Assembly (NCBI GenBank): GCA_014706295.1
Contig: JACSVZ010000002.1
Location: 51,610,717-51,674,716 of the forward strand
Length of the DNA: 64,000 nt
Direction of reading: 5' to 3'
Source: Lycocorax pyrrhopterus obiensis
Taxonomy: Eukaryota > Chordata > Aves > Passeriformes > Paradisaeidae
Shown here: in pieces, positions 48,797 to 60,705 of the stretch
How the letters are laid out: every line of letters begins with the position of its first letter
Position numbering within the stretch: the stretch's first letter is position 1
Notes under the pieces: generated by a model
What the model was told of the DNA's origin: nothing
Database searches by the model: none
Seen by the model: only the letters and a program-made list of their open reading frames with translations
Program-made: the position numbers and the translations under genes

Positions 48797-51700
48797 CTAG
48801 GAAAGAGTGTATTGATCAAACTTATTATGTATTTTTTTTTGACACTGTGAAAGTAACCATTCAGGTTCCTTATGAAAATTCTACACAGAATTCATCTTTA
48901 TAGCAACAAACAGTAATAGGTATTGGTGTCCTGCCAATCTGGTGCTAAAAACATTTTTTGTGTAAAGGGCTTTATCCTTAGAATATTTGTCACTCATGTC
49001 ATGTCACAGACCAGAAAGATTTTTGTATTCTTTTGCTTTCTTAAGTCACGTTTTTATATACAATCAGGATGTCAAAGGTACACCACCAAGCTTTTGTCAA
49101 ATGTTCTAAAGAGTGCATCACAAAATAACAGCCTTAACCCAGGGTTATATATTCACTCTGTAAATTATATGCTCCTGCTGAAAAAAAGAGAAGTCTCCAT
49201 AGCACAAAGAGAACATTTACTGAATTCCTTTCAGCAATTTCAAAATTGTATAAGTCCTGCCATTCAAAATGATCACACCTAAATAAACTTCATTATTTTA
49301 TGCTTGCAAACTGAAACTGCTGCTTTAGATAGACACATAGCAACATTTTCCAAAGGGACTAATGCTGAAATAAAGTAAAACTATGCCAGAATCCTCTTAA
49401 TATGTCAAGGAAAACAAAATAAAACAATAAAATTAGCACCAACTCTCTTTTCTAGAATGCTTCCCCTTGTAGGTAAAGAAAGATATATTTATTTCATATT
49501 TATTCACCTTTTTTCTTCAATCTATGCATAAGGTAGAGCCATTTAGTTATTTCTCCCTACAGAGAATGGAAAATATATCAGTAGTGATTACTTTTTCTTA
49601 GATTTTGTTAAGAACTTCCCCTGAATATCTCAAAAAATCTTCCTCTAATATTTCTCACTTGCTCTTTCATTAAAAGAAATCATTTGACAAGGTTAGCATC
49701 CTATCAAGCTTTTAAGCCAATGTCTGCTACCTAGTATAACATGAAGTTTTGTAATTTCACTTTTTTTATTTACTTAAAGTTCAATATGATTAAGTTTGCT
49801 ATTCTGCCTCAAAATCTCAGGCAAAAATATTTAGCATCAGATTTTAAGATGTCTGTAGATATCTACACAAAGCTTTGAAAATTCCATTTTTTTGCCCCTG
49901 GCTTGGAGTCTTAATACCTCCTTAAACCTTTAATCCCTAGGTCTAAAAGCCCCTTTATGGCACAGGAATAGTATTAGGTTTTTATTTCCTCCTTTACAAA
50001 ACAGGTTGCTGTAAACATAAATTAAGACTGTGAACTAACCACTGCTCAGATACTGGAGGTCTGTAAAATGCACACAGTCAAATAAGATCAACATGTAAAA
50101 CAAATACCACACCCTGTCAGCTCTAATCACTTGTTAAATAAGGTGTCCCAGAAAGATCAGCATTTATTCTTTAGGTCAATGTAAAAAAAAAATTCAGATA
50201 AAAAACCACCCAGAAGTTTCTATGCTTTTCAAAGTCAAAAACTTAAACTTAAGACTCCAAGCCCAAAAAATTCATTTGTACTTAAAAATGGACACCTGAG
50301 ATTGCTCCTGCTGAACACGTGCCACTGAGACTTTCACCTCTAGCAGAAATAGTGAAGGGATTGGAGAAAAAAAGAAAAGATCCTTACACACAGCAAAGAC
50401 TTGCAGCAGGGTATTCTATTCAGCGCCATATATGGCACATGCATTTTCACTGTTTTATTTACAGCTCTGATTTCTTTTGCTGTCTCTTTCCCTTTAGAGT
50501 TCAAAGTACTTTCATTTTCTTGTGAGCTCTATTCTTGGCCAAGAAGATTTTTCTAACAGATCAGTGAGGGTAGTGGAAGGGAATCACCCAATGTTGACAG
50601 CACATTCAGCATTGCTTAAGCTTCTATTACTAAAGTAGGTACATCTGATGGCCTTCCTGTCTTTTTCTTCTAGTTAATTAAACCAGCTTGATGTGCTCTT
50701 CAATGTGGGAAACCTCAAGACAAAACAGTGAGGTAATGGTGCGATACTAAAGTTGTGAACTTTCTGTCAGCGTGAGTTTTCTGTAATTATTCAAACATCG
50801 GGAGAATTTATTTACCTCATCCTTGAGTCTGTTTCCTGCTCATTTTTCCTCAAGAAAACCACTTCAGATTCTCAGTTGCTGCTGTGCTCTGTCATTATAT
50901 TTACAAAATGTATAAATACAAAGAAGTATTTTTCTGTTTGGGGGTAGGGGGGAGACCCTGTACAAAAAAAGCAATTATGGCAGGTCCTTTATATCCAATC
51001 AAGCACAAGTTACCTGTCCAAAATCCTAAGATTTCATTGTCTGAATGGACATCCCACAGACAAACAAAAAAACCCGCCTCCAAAACCCAGAAATATTTTC
51101 AGACTTGCCTAGATTTTTAGAGATTTAACTCCTCCACATATAGAATTGAGTCAGATTTAATAATGAAAATAGTTACAAAGACAAAAAGTTAATACGTGTG
51201 ATTTGCTTTATGCTTTTTTAAATTAAACTCAATTTGATCTTGATATAGATCAAATTAATATTTTTGGTCACTAAAATTTGCATTTATAGTATACAAGCTG
51301 CACATTACAAAATCATTCCTTTCTCCTATAGACCAACATCAGCACTGTTGGGCCATTATTTACCTTCTTCAAGGCCTTTTATTGAAAACTTTTCACAAAT
51401 ATTACAAAAATTAGTGTTCTGAATTTGATCAAATACCAGACTCACGACTTAACCTCTGCCTACATACGGATTTTAGAAGCGGTAACTTAAAAAATATGAA
51501 GTTTTTATTACCAACCAAGATAAAATCTCATGTAGAAGAGGGAAAAACCAAGGCTGAGCAAGTGACTACATTTGCAGAAGTTTTTGACTTTTGACTGTCT
51601 ACTATCAATGCCCACCTACTGTCATTTGAATTTTAATGAAGCATGACTGCTGCACTTAAATATGTATCCTGATAAAAGGAAAAGGACTATACTAAAAAAT

Positions 51701-53435
51701 AGCAAGGACAAGTGGTGTTTTCTGTGATGAAAAGTACGCTATGTAGTTTGTGTCTCATGAGAAGAAACTCATTTCAATACATAATTTTAATTTTTTTTTT
51801 GACTAACCTGTTTTTACTGCACAGAACAGCATTAAAGCCCATCGAGATTCATGAAAACTTATAGAAAGGCCTTCTGGCTTTAAACAATGTGGTTAATCCA
51901 GAACTTCGTTCTCACATGAGGAAAAGTAAAGAAATTGACTGATGTGTTAGTCTTCTATTACACAGTTTTGCTTTGCTTTTTTAAATTAATATGCTGAATG
52001 CAGTGCTTCAGAGGGTAGAGTAATCAGGGGACTGCAACTGCAGTGTGAAATACATTATGATTTACAAGGCACTGTAAGGGAAGAAAGAATGATTCATGCT
52101 TTCAAAGGCTGCCTACTGCATCCACAGAACTACAGCTACAAAGTACTCACTCCTGTGAAAAATTCTCCACTCTCCATTATATCAGTGACAATTATTGGCG
52201 TTACAGCAGCACCTACAGGACCCAGTCAAGACTGGAGATCCATTGGGCCAAATGCTTTTTGGGTATGTAATACCTCGTGAACTAGAAAAAATAGGCTGGA
52301 CAGACAGAATGGGAAAAATGACAGAAGATTGAGTTCAGTTCCTCAGGGATAAGTCAGAGAAAGATCTAAAGCTAGAACCCATCTGTCCTGACTGCCATCC
52401 ACTAGTTCATTAGATCATGTAGGATTAGATTATGTAGCCTCTATTTGACGCTTTTTATTATGTTAGGTCACCTATATAAAAAAGTAACATAAATGGCTTA
52501 ACCCACATTTAGATACTTTTATTTTTTTTGGCAGATACATTTATATCCATTTGTACATAGAGAACGTCAGAACAACACCTAGTTGTGTGTAGGAACATAA
52601 TTTCTAAAAGATAGATGTAATTCTTTTTCAGATGTATTTTCCAGTTTGAAAAGAATCCTTGTAATTTCCAAAGGGGTACTGAACAACTTATTGCATTTAA
52701 ACTATCACCAAATTCATTAAAAGCATTTTAAAATTTAGCAGTTTATTTTATTTCACTGGAATATCTCAGGTACTTTAAATAACACGTAGCTGTCACTGCA
52801 AAAAAACCCAAAACAGGATGAATCCCAATAAAACACATACTCCTACCTATTTTTTCTTGAGATGCTGCTGCCAACCTGTATGCACAGCCAGCATATGTGC
52901 AAGTTTGTCAATCTTCAAAGGCATGTCTTTGTTTTTATATAGGAAATTATCACATCTCGCATATTCCCAAATTACATGTCGCTTTAAAAGCTGACAGACT
53001 ATAATACAGAATTTCACTTCTGTTTTTAAGTTTCTCCCTGACCAAATTACTTAGATTGCCCTGGAAGCTAAATCAATTTCGTACCATTTCTATGATACTG
53101 TCCATCAGCATTTGCCCTGTGGAAAAGGTCTGTCAAGGAGTGAGTTCTGAAATTGACTCTGGAAAAGCACAAAGTTAAATCCCGTGTTTACATGGTACAC
53201 TCCTGTGAAAGGCAATAAGACTGTGCATGGCTTGCCTTCTAACAGTCTCTGAGCAAGCTGGGTCAGCATTCAGGCTGCTGAAAACAAAAGAGAAGGTGTG
53301 TAAAAGAAACCTTACAAAGATCACTATCCTCTGATTATGTGACAGTTTCAAACAAAAAAACGCCACATCAGGACCATCTTTGGAGATATTAAGCAAACTT
53401 CTGTGATTTACATAGCAGAGTAGTAGAGATAAGAC
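48797..53435. other. Unannotated AT-rich spacer
   Basis: No gene or transposon recognised. The 119-codon ORF (48923-49282 plus) has no domain and a random AT-rich composition. A 9-bp perfect inverted repeat, AATTTGATC/GATCAAATT, lies at 51231-51256 around an 8-nt loop. Confidence 0.55.
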
Positions 53436-54097
53436 TGTTGGTCAGGCATAAGAAATACAACACTGACTATGCAAATGATTATGGTTGGATTTATTGCTAA
53501 TACAGTATCTAAATATTGCCAATGCAGTATATAACATAAGCAGGTCTAAAAGGTTATAATACAAGCAGGTTTAGTTAAAAACTTACAAGTTTATAGTCTT
53601 TAGCCTTACAGAATGCACAGTTTCACAGCAATAGAGCACCTGTGGAGCTCCTTTAGGAGTTTTATCTCCATATGTGACCGGATCTTAGTGGTTTTACTCA
53701 TCTGTCCAAAAGTAAGTGTTGCCCATTGTTGTGCTGGACTTACCCTGCAGGTGCCCCTGCCACAGTGGAGGGATCCACCTGGAGGCTGCCTGCAGCCTTG
53801 GGAGACCAGTTGGCCCAGTTGCCCCAGTCTCCAGCAGCATTTTATGCCCCTTTGCAGGCCAAGGTGTGCCAAAGTCAATTGTAATCATCACAGCTCCCCC
53901 ATCTCTGGAATGTATTAATTATGCAATCGTCCCAGCATGCTTCTCCTGCAATTCCCACCTGGTCATCTTATCTGAGGACAGCTCCTACCTGGAGTACTTA
54001 TCTTACTGCAAATCATATTGGCTATCAGAGACAATGCCAAGGGAGGGGATGGTGGAGGAGGCACATGAAGACCTGACTATCTTTCATCACAGTCACA
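53436..54097 (-). mobile_element. Endogenous retrovirus LTR, antisense (right limit approximate)
   Basis: Read on the minus strand, the block has a U3 of about 250 bp. This is followed by a TATA-like GCATAAAATG (plus-strand CATTTTATGC near 53838-53847), a body rich in CAGG and CTGC words, a poly(A) signal AATAAA (plus-strand TTTATT at 53490-53495), and a U5 ending GACCAACA at 53436. The sense-strand start is probably TGTGACTGTGATG, giving a right limit near 54097. Composition rises in G and C against both flanks. An octamer-type ATGCAAAT lies at 53469-53476. I found no clear target-site duplication and no internal retroviral sequence. The ORFs of 90-136 codons here (53606-54126, both strands) are incidental. 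Confidence 0.6.
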
Positions 54098-55278
54098 ACT
54101 TAAAAGTATTAAAACTTTTGGGTTGAACATCATGTTATGCACTGTTATCATAAACTACCACTCCACAGCACAGCAAACTTTGGATGTCAAAGAGAAAAAT
54201 GTCCTATTTAACGAGGAGCTGTTGCACTCAGCTTATTTGACTGATTGTACCTTCTTGCTTATATGCCAAGGCAGCTTTAAAACCAGAGCAACTGCCACAT
54301 ATGACTTTCAGATCAAGGACATTTGCATTTTGGGAACAATCAATTAGTTCATATTCACCTCATAATTTTGTCTTCTGTATGAAAATAGATGGCATCACTG
54401 ACAAAAAGTAATTTAAAAAGGAATATAATCATTAGACATTAAAGAGGGATTTTTTGGTTTTGCTTTTAAAGACTGACATGGTTTATATCTTATTCTAAGT
54501 AGGAATTACAAAGGAAAAATTGCGATGTAAAGCATCCCATCTTTCAAAATGGAATCTCAACAAATGGTGAAAGAAAACTTTACTTACTTTCCAGGATAAC
54601 AAGGCAATTTTGCACAGTAATTTTTCTTTTGCACTGTGATTCTCCCTTTTTTTTACTGTGGGCTTAAACAATAAAGATTTGCCCAATTCTACAATAACTA
54701 ATTCAGTATGCTATTTCCAAATGCAATTGTAATTTTATATTTTCCTTTTTTACTGTCACATTCAAATACTTTTTCTAATGATAGCACCTGTACTGGAATA
54801 AAATCAAAACAATACAGTTTTTATTGCAATTCTATTGAACACTTATATAATAATGTCAATTCTAGGTGAAATGGAGAAAAATATCCGATGAAAGGCTGAA
54901 CTTCTGGGTAAGAGGGCATTTGTATATCCATTATTTAAAGAGTCTTATTTTATTCATTTTCATAGTGTGTACAGAGGGCAAGAGAAACTTGCTCCTTGAC
55001 AGTGGCTACCATACAAGTGAAACACTTCACAGGTGCTCAGATGTACACGTTACTTCTTTGGCAAGATCTTTACCACCATCCTTGGCAGTTCAAATAAATC
55101 TCTCTTCACACTGAATGTGTTATTCAAACAGATACCACATGAGCTCAGTAGAACAAGAACATGTACATAAATACTTTTGGTGTACTATGAAATGTTATCT
55201 CAGTACTCACCCGCCTCTGCATACACATATAAGTACAATGCCTTAATAGGTTCAAGAATAATCCTGTAATTTTATTGC
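54098..55278. other. Unannotated AT-rich spacer
   Basis: Nothing recognised. ORFs of 63-82 codons lack domains. Confidence 0.6.
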
Positions 55279-55362
55279 ATTATAATATAAACATTATAAA
55301 CATTATAATATATAATATAAACAATATAAACATTATAATATATAATTATAAACATTATGATA
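55279..55362 (+). repeat. AT-rich minisatellite, 30-bp period
   Basis: AAACATTATAATATATAAT occurs at 55298-55316 and again at 55328-55346, with partial copies (AACATTATA) before and after. Almost pure A/T. Confidence 0.85.
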
Positions 55363-58300
55363 GTTTAATGACTAAGTGTATGAAGTTATAAGGAAATATT
55401 CCATTAGTAGATGGAATGGATGGAGTTAGTAGAGATTTAGAAATATTCCTTTCTAAATGCACAGGAGGTATTTGTCCTATGACTGACTCTGCCAACAGAG
55501 AGAGATGTTTTGCAAGCAAAAGGATTGCACTTAAATCCCAGTCTCTAAAATACTGATATTATTCCAGTATTCTTTAAAATATAAGACTAGGACTGAGATC
55601 TGTGGAGAGTCTGCTCTTATATATGCAAAGGCACTAAACCTACTATAGTCTTTTCATGTGAGAGACAATATTTCCAGCTAAAAAATACCAGAATAACAAA
55701 ATGTAGAGTGAACTCCATCTGTGTGTCAGGCAGGTATAAGTTTTGGTCTACACTTTAGCCAAGTACAGTTCAGAAACAGGCAGTAAAGAGTAATAAGTCC
55801 CTTCAGCTATGTTTCTTCATTTTCAAATGTGTATAATATAATTTCTTTTGACCCCATGTCAGATGAATGGGATTCTCCATTCTGGCAGCTGTCCAGACAA
55901 TTAACATACCACCTGCAACTGGTACAATGATCAATGTCCTGTGAGATCAAATGCAATGCTGCACTTTTCCACTTGTGACTGATTCCCTCAATTTTTCCTT
56001 TCTGACAGTCTTGATTTTTCAGACCTTTCACAAAGTTCCATGCTCTTCATTGCTCTCTGGGACACATCCCAATCTCCAGAGAGCCAAAAAAAGAAAAATG
56101 CTAAAGGAGAAGCAATCTTCATGTCCTGTGGTGAATCTGCAAGCTGAATGCAAGATAACCAACATACGGAACAAGATACCAGAGCTAAAATGAAGACATC
56201 TGTCTTGTCTATACTATTGACTGTCAGACAACTACTTCAGTCTATAAATATTACCACCAGGATGAGCCCAGTTTGAGCCTACCCTGAATTGCAGACAGAC
56301 TGCACACCAGGTAACTCTCCCTTACTTGGAATAGATCCTTTGTAAGTGACTGACAGCATGCTGAATTAATGAAACATTACTAATCCAGGTAGCTACTCAA
56401 CATTAATTATTACAAATTTTGTATAGATAAATCTATTAGGCATAAACAGTTTTCCAAGTATGAGAGTAAGATTGGACCTGGCCACACCTAAGCTCCATAA
56501 GGAATTTAGAAAGCAATGGGGTGCATTCTGAACCTCAGGACTCCGTGGTAAAGGTCTTCCTCGTCCTTTTGAATCTGTGGTCATAAAATAAAAAGTTCTT
56601 TTGTAAGGGTTTTCTAAAGACCTGCCTTTATATCCACAAGAAGGGAAAACTGAAAGAAAAATCTTTCCTGGATGTCCTTATGATGCTGCAAGTGGCTACA
56701 TGAAATTAGTTCTGTGTATATATAGACATATTTCCAATTAGAAGAATCATTGATCAGAAAATAGTTTTAAAATCTTAATCATGGGGAAAAGGATGAACCA
56801 GTGATTTAAATTTAGAAAATATATACAATTTTGAAGTGCAGTTCTGTTTTTCCTCTTCACCTTGAGCTGATTAAGAAGAACTCCTGAGAATGCAAGTACT
56901 GGAACTGAGGCAGATAATGAGTAATGTGTGATAATTTAAGACAGTGTAGAAGGCGTAGATCTACTGTCTGTCAATATCTTTACTCCAGTCAAAATTGTTC
57001 CTACCTTGTAAAATTGCACTGCTTGAGAAAACATAGAGTTTAGAAAGAGGTAAAATTAATCTTGAGGTCATTTTGTGGGTGTTCTGCCTACTCTACTGGG
57101 CAGTCTGAGTACAGACTCAAGTTACTAAATCAGTGCCCAAAGTTTATGAAGCCTTTCAAACTGTGCTTAACTGCCTTGCAGCAGGAACTTTGCTTCTAGT
57201 GTCACCCACTGCAGAAGTACTATACTGCCTTCTGAAAGCCACAAGTTGCATAGATGCTGGATATCAAAAAAAAATATCCTTTGTACTTGAGAACAAATCC
57301 TCTCCACAGCCAGTGAATAGCTGGAGTTAACTGGCTGTGAAATGGGAAGCTGCAAGAGGGATAAGGGAGTTGGAATTGTTTAATCAGCATTTTGCTAACT
57401 CAGACATGGAGATCCTGTCACTTCTATTTCAACTGTATGATATCCATGGATGATGGCACTGTTGCCCCTGGGCCTCATATCACAATACTCTTAGAGCTGT
57501 TAGCACTGTCCTCCAAATTCCAAAATTGATATAAGTTTTAAAATAGGACAAGGGCATCTTGGTTTAACAAGAAGAGACAGGGAATACGTATTTTAACTGC
57601 ATGCACTTATAAGCAGTGGAGTCCAAGTAAGGACTACTCAGCCCTTGACCAATGAGAATTATATTCTTACTACTTTTCCTATGTATTTGCAACAGAGAGA
57701 CCCCAGCAAACTAAAATTTTTGTCAGGCAAACAAATTCCTTCATGCTGTGAAGACACTGACAGACTGTGGTCCCAAGAGACTTCACAAAACACCAACTCC
57801 AAACCTGTTTGAAGCAGATCTGCATAGTGAAGGTATCACCAGACCTATCAATCACATCACACTTCACAAGTATGATCAGCTATGAAAAGAAGCACCAACA
57901 GTCCTGTTTTTTGGGCTCTGAAAAATCAAATGTGATTTCAGCTAATGAGACCTGTGTGAAGGGACTATCCAATCACTACCCCAGCCTGGGTGCAATTGTA
58001 CAGAAAAGAGCTGTACATTTAAATATGAAGGTACTTTAAAAAATAAAGGGAAACAGCTCTGTCTGTGAACTATTTCCTACTTTATATTAAATTTTCAAAG
58101 ATTTCAAAGATTAAAAACCAAGATAGACAGCTGCCTACTGTCCTTTTGGGCATGCAGCAACAGTAGGATTTGCTTATGCAATTAGTGATAGAAGGAATTG
58201 GAGAAATAGATGGAGGAACCTCCAGTTGCATGGAAGTTGTAATTCAGAGAAGGAGAGCAAGGCAATCTGTTCCCCTTAAATCTGAGTAAAGATTCTTTAT

Positions 58301-60224
58301 TTAAGAGGAATTAACATGATTCAAAATGTTCCAATTAAGCAGTCATATCTCTGAAACTAAATGGATATAAACATTACCAAGTGTTATTTATAGCTGCTTG
58401 TCTTCCTAACTCAATTCGTTCTATGGAAGCATTTCTCCTGACCTTTAGCCATTGTCTGAACACCTCTCATTGGAATTGGAAGAGCAATTTTTTGGTTGCT
58501 ACTGTATAAGATAGACAAAGCACTAGCCTGAAGCACTTTCTGACCTTTAACTGCCATATTAGTATCTATAATTGGAATTGAAAGACCATTTAGGCTGAAT
58601 ATCAGCCCAACAAAGAAACTTGAACAATTATGATTATCTCATTAAAGCCATGGACCATATAAGCCCCTCGAGAAACGGGGCCAGAGAAAGGGTTCTGAGG
58701 GTTAGCCCCATTAAGCTGTTTTTCCCAACCTTACTTTGGCAGTTCTAACAAAGACAACAATCCCAGTTCCTGTTGTTTAAGTTAAATGTTTGATTCAAGT
58801 GATTTCTAAGTTCATGCTTCAGAATGCCAATAGCCACTGTCTGCAACAAATTAAATTATTGAGAATCATGAACCATTGAACCCTATTTTCAAAGCTGCAA
58901 CACCAAAGTCTGTTGCAGTAGCAATTGTCATGTTGCACTATACTTTGTTTCAAGAAATTTCATCTGAGATATACAGTAAAGCTACCTCCTACTCTCTAAG
59001 GACATGGAAGAACCTAGGGAATCTTTTTTTCCAAAACTTTTTGACCTGCCAAAGGTTTGTCTGAGTCCTGTCCCTCCTCTAATACAGCCTATGAATACAG
59101 CAACTTTACCTATAATATGTACCAACACTGGTAGCATAGGTTTGCAACCTGATAAGCAGGAGTTTTATCTGTGTCAGGTGAAAGTGTCTGATCTCTCAGA
59201 AGAGATAAAGATGGTTGCTATTTATCAGTGATTGCACACTATACTTGCCCCACTGTGTTCCCTGTGCTTAGCCATTTTCTTTATATGTGCACATGGATGA
59301 GAGAATAATACTTTTTTAAAAAATATATAGTTTGTTCTGCACCGTCCATAGCTTTTATCTTTTATTTTGGTTCTCTAGGTGCACTGATTTCAGGCCCATC
59401 AGCTAGATGGGATGGAGTTTTGACAAAGAATCTCAATGATGGTGATGTAACAACTCCAAGAAACACTCTGAGAAAGGTTAAGACACCTGAGTTTGAGTTT
59501 CCTTGGCTCTCTGAGAATTCACATGCTAATTGAGCAAGTGAACATGCAAGAGCTCTTACAGTACAGATTTGTGCCTCCATCTTTTCCATACGCTTTTGGA
59601 AAGTGGCCAGGACATAGCAGGATTTGTGACTTGTGAGGTCTTAATAGCCTACACAGCTTCGGGCACTTGCTATTATGAAGATTTAGCACTTCTAAAGAGG
59701 TTTTCAATACTGCTGCCTTCAAGCCTACCTGCAGCAGCATGCTTTCCCTTCTTCTGCTCCTACACTGCCATCAGCAGTGGAGGAGTAGGAGTCCTATTAG
59801 GGTATGGGGGGTTTAAATTTTTTGTCTGTGAACTACCATTCACTTCTTCCAGCATGTTGTCATTCTGCAGATTTGACAGAAATATCAGGGAGAGATTAAC
59901 ATGCAGGAGCAGAGCTGACCCCATTTACAACTACAGCTGCCTCAGATCACATCATATGATGTTCCCTCCAGCACTGCTGACATTTTTTAAGCTCCCTGGG
60001 ATGTAAGAAGGGTATGATTGTGTTCAAATAAAACAGGTCACCAGAGACCACACAGAATCATCTAAGGTATCCACTACTCCCTGTTCTTGCTACTCATCAA
60101 ACAGATATGGATATGCACTTGTTCTGCCCAAAGGTTATTTCCTTGGTCTTCAATCTTGGGTCAAGACAGCTCTGTTGTCTAAAGATTAGATAAAAAAAAA
60201 GGGTAGGCGGGGGAGGGAAGCCAA
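55363..60224. other. Unannotated AT-rich spacer
   Basis: About 4.9 kb in which I recognise no gene or transposon. The longest ORF, 145 codons at 59569-60006 plus, has no domain or membrane topology that I trust, and other ORFs are 60-90 codons. Confidence 0.55.
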
Positions 60225-60440
60225 GAAAATAGGCAGGAACTTAGAAGGAGTAAGGGCAGGAAGGGCAGGAACCAAAGCAGGCACAAGACTCAGGTCAGGA
60301 GTCAGAGTAGAAAGGTGGAATAAACATTAATAGTAGAGCAGAAGCAGGAACTAAGTCAGGTGTAAGGACTTACATGGGCAGCCAGATCAGGAGCAGGGAA
60401 AACTTGCTCAAGATAAAAGCTTGAGAGTCAGGTATAAGTG
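60225..60440 (+). repeat. Degenerate GGCAGGAA-type repeat stretch
   Basis: Related words recur: GGCAGGAACTTAG, GGGCAGGAAGGGCAGGAACC, CTCAGGTCAGGAGTCAG, GAAGCAGGAACTAAGTCAGG and CAGATCAGGAGCAGGG. The spacing is irregular, which suggests a decayed minisatellite. Confidence 0.45.
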
Positions 60441-60655
60441 GGGAGGAAAACCCCAAATCAAACCAAAATGAAACCAGCATCATAAGCCACAGATAAGTTT
60501 TTAATTGAAGTGTGCTGCAGCCCATTAAATACCCTCAGGAATTTCCACCAATTTGCTTATCAATATCTGTCCGGTGTGAAGGCCTTAGTAACCATCCTGC
60601 TGAGAGTTTAATTGCAGTTCATGACCCATTGGATTTAACTTCACAAAAATCTGGT

Positions 60656-60705
60656 GGGGAGGGGAGGGGAGGGGAGGGGAGGGGAGGGGAGGGGAGGGGA
60701 GGGGA
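60656..60705 (+). repeat. (GGGGA)10 pentanucleotide array, quadruplex-prone
   Basis: Ten perfect GGGGA units. Every unit carries a G4 run with one-base loops, an ideal G-quadruplex pattern on the plus strand. It produces the Gly-Glu-Arg-Gly repeat in a 103-codon ORF at 60512-60823, which is not a gene by any other sign. Confidence 0.97.

Noticed and set aside
53613..54126. Overlapping 90-136-codon ORFs on both strands with Pro- and Cys-rich products.
   Set aside because: They lie within an LTR-like block of raised GC content, where long chance ORFs are expected.
59569..60006. A 145-codon plus-strand ORF.
   Set aside because: It has no recognisable motif, no splice context and no poly(A) context that sets it apart. 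It could be tested by coding-conservation scoring, but the sequence alone does not support it.
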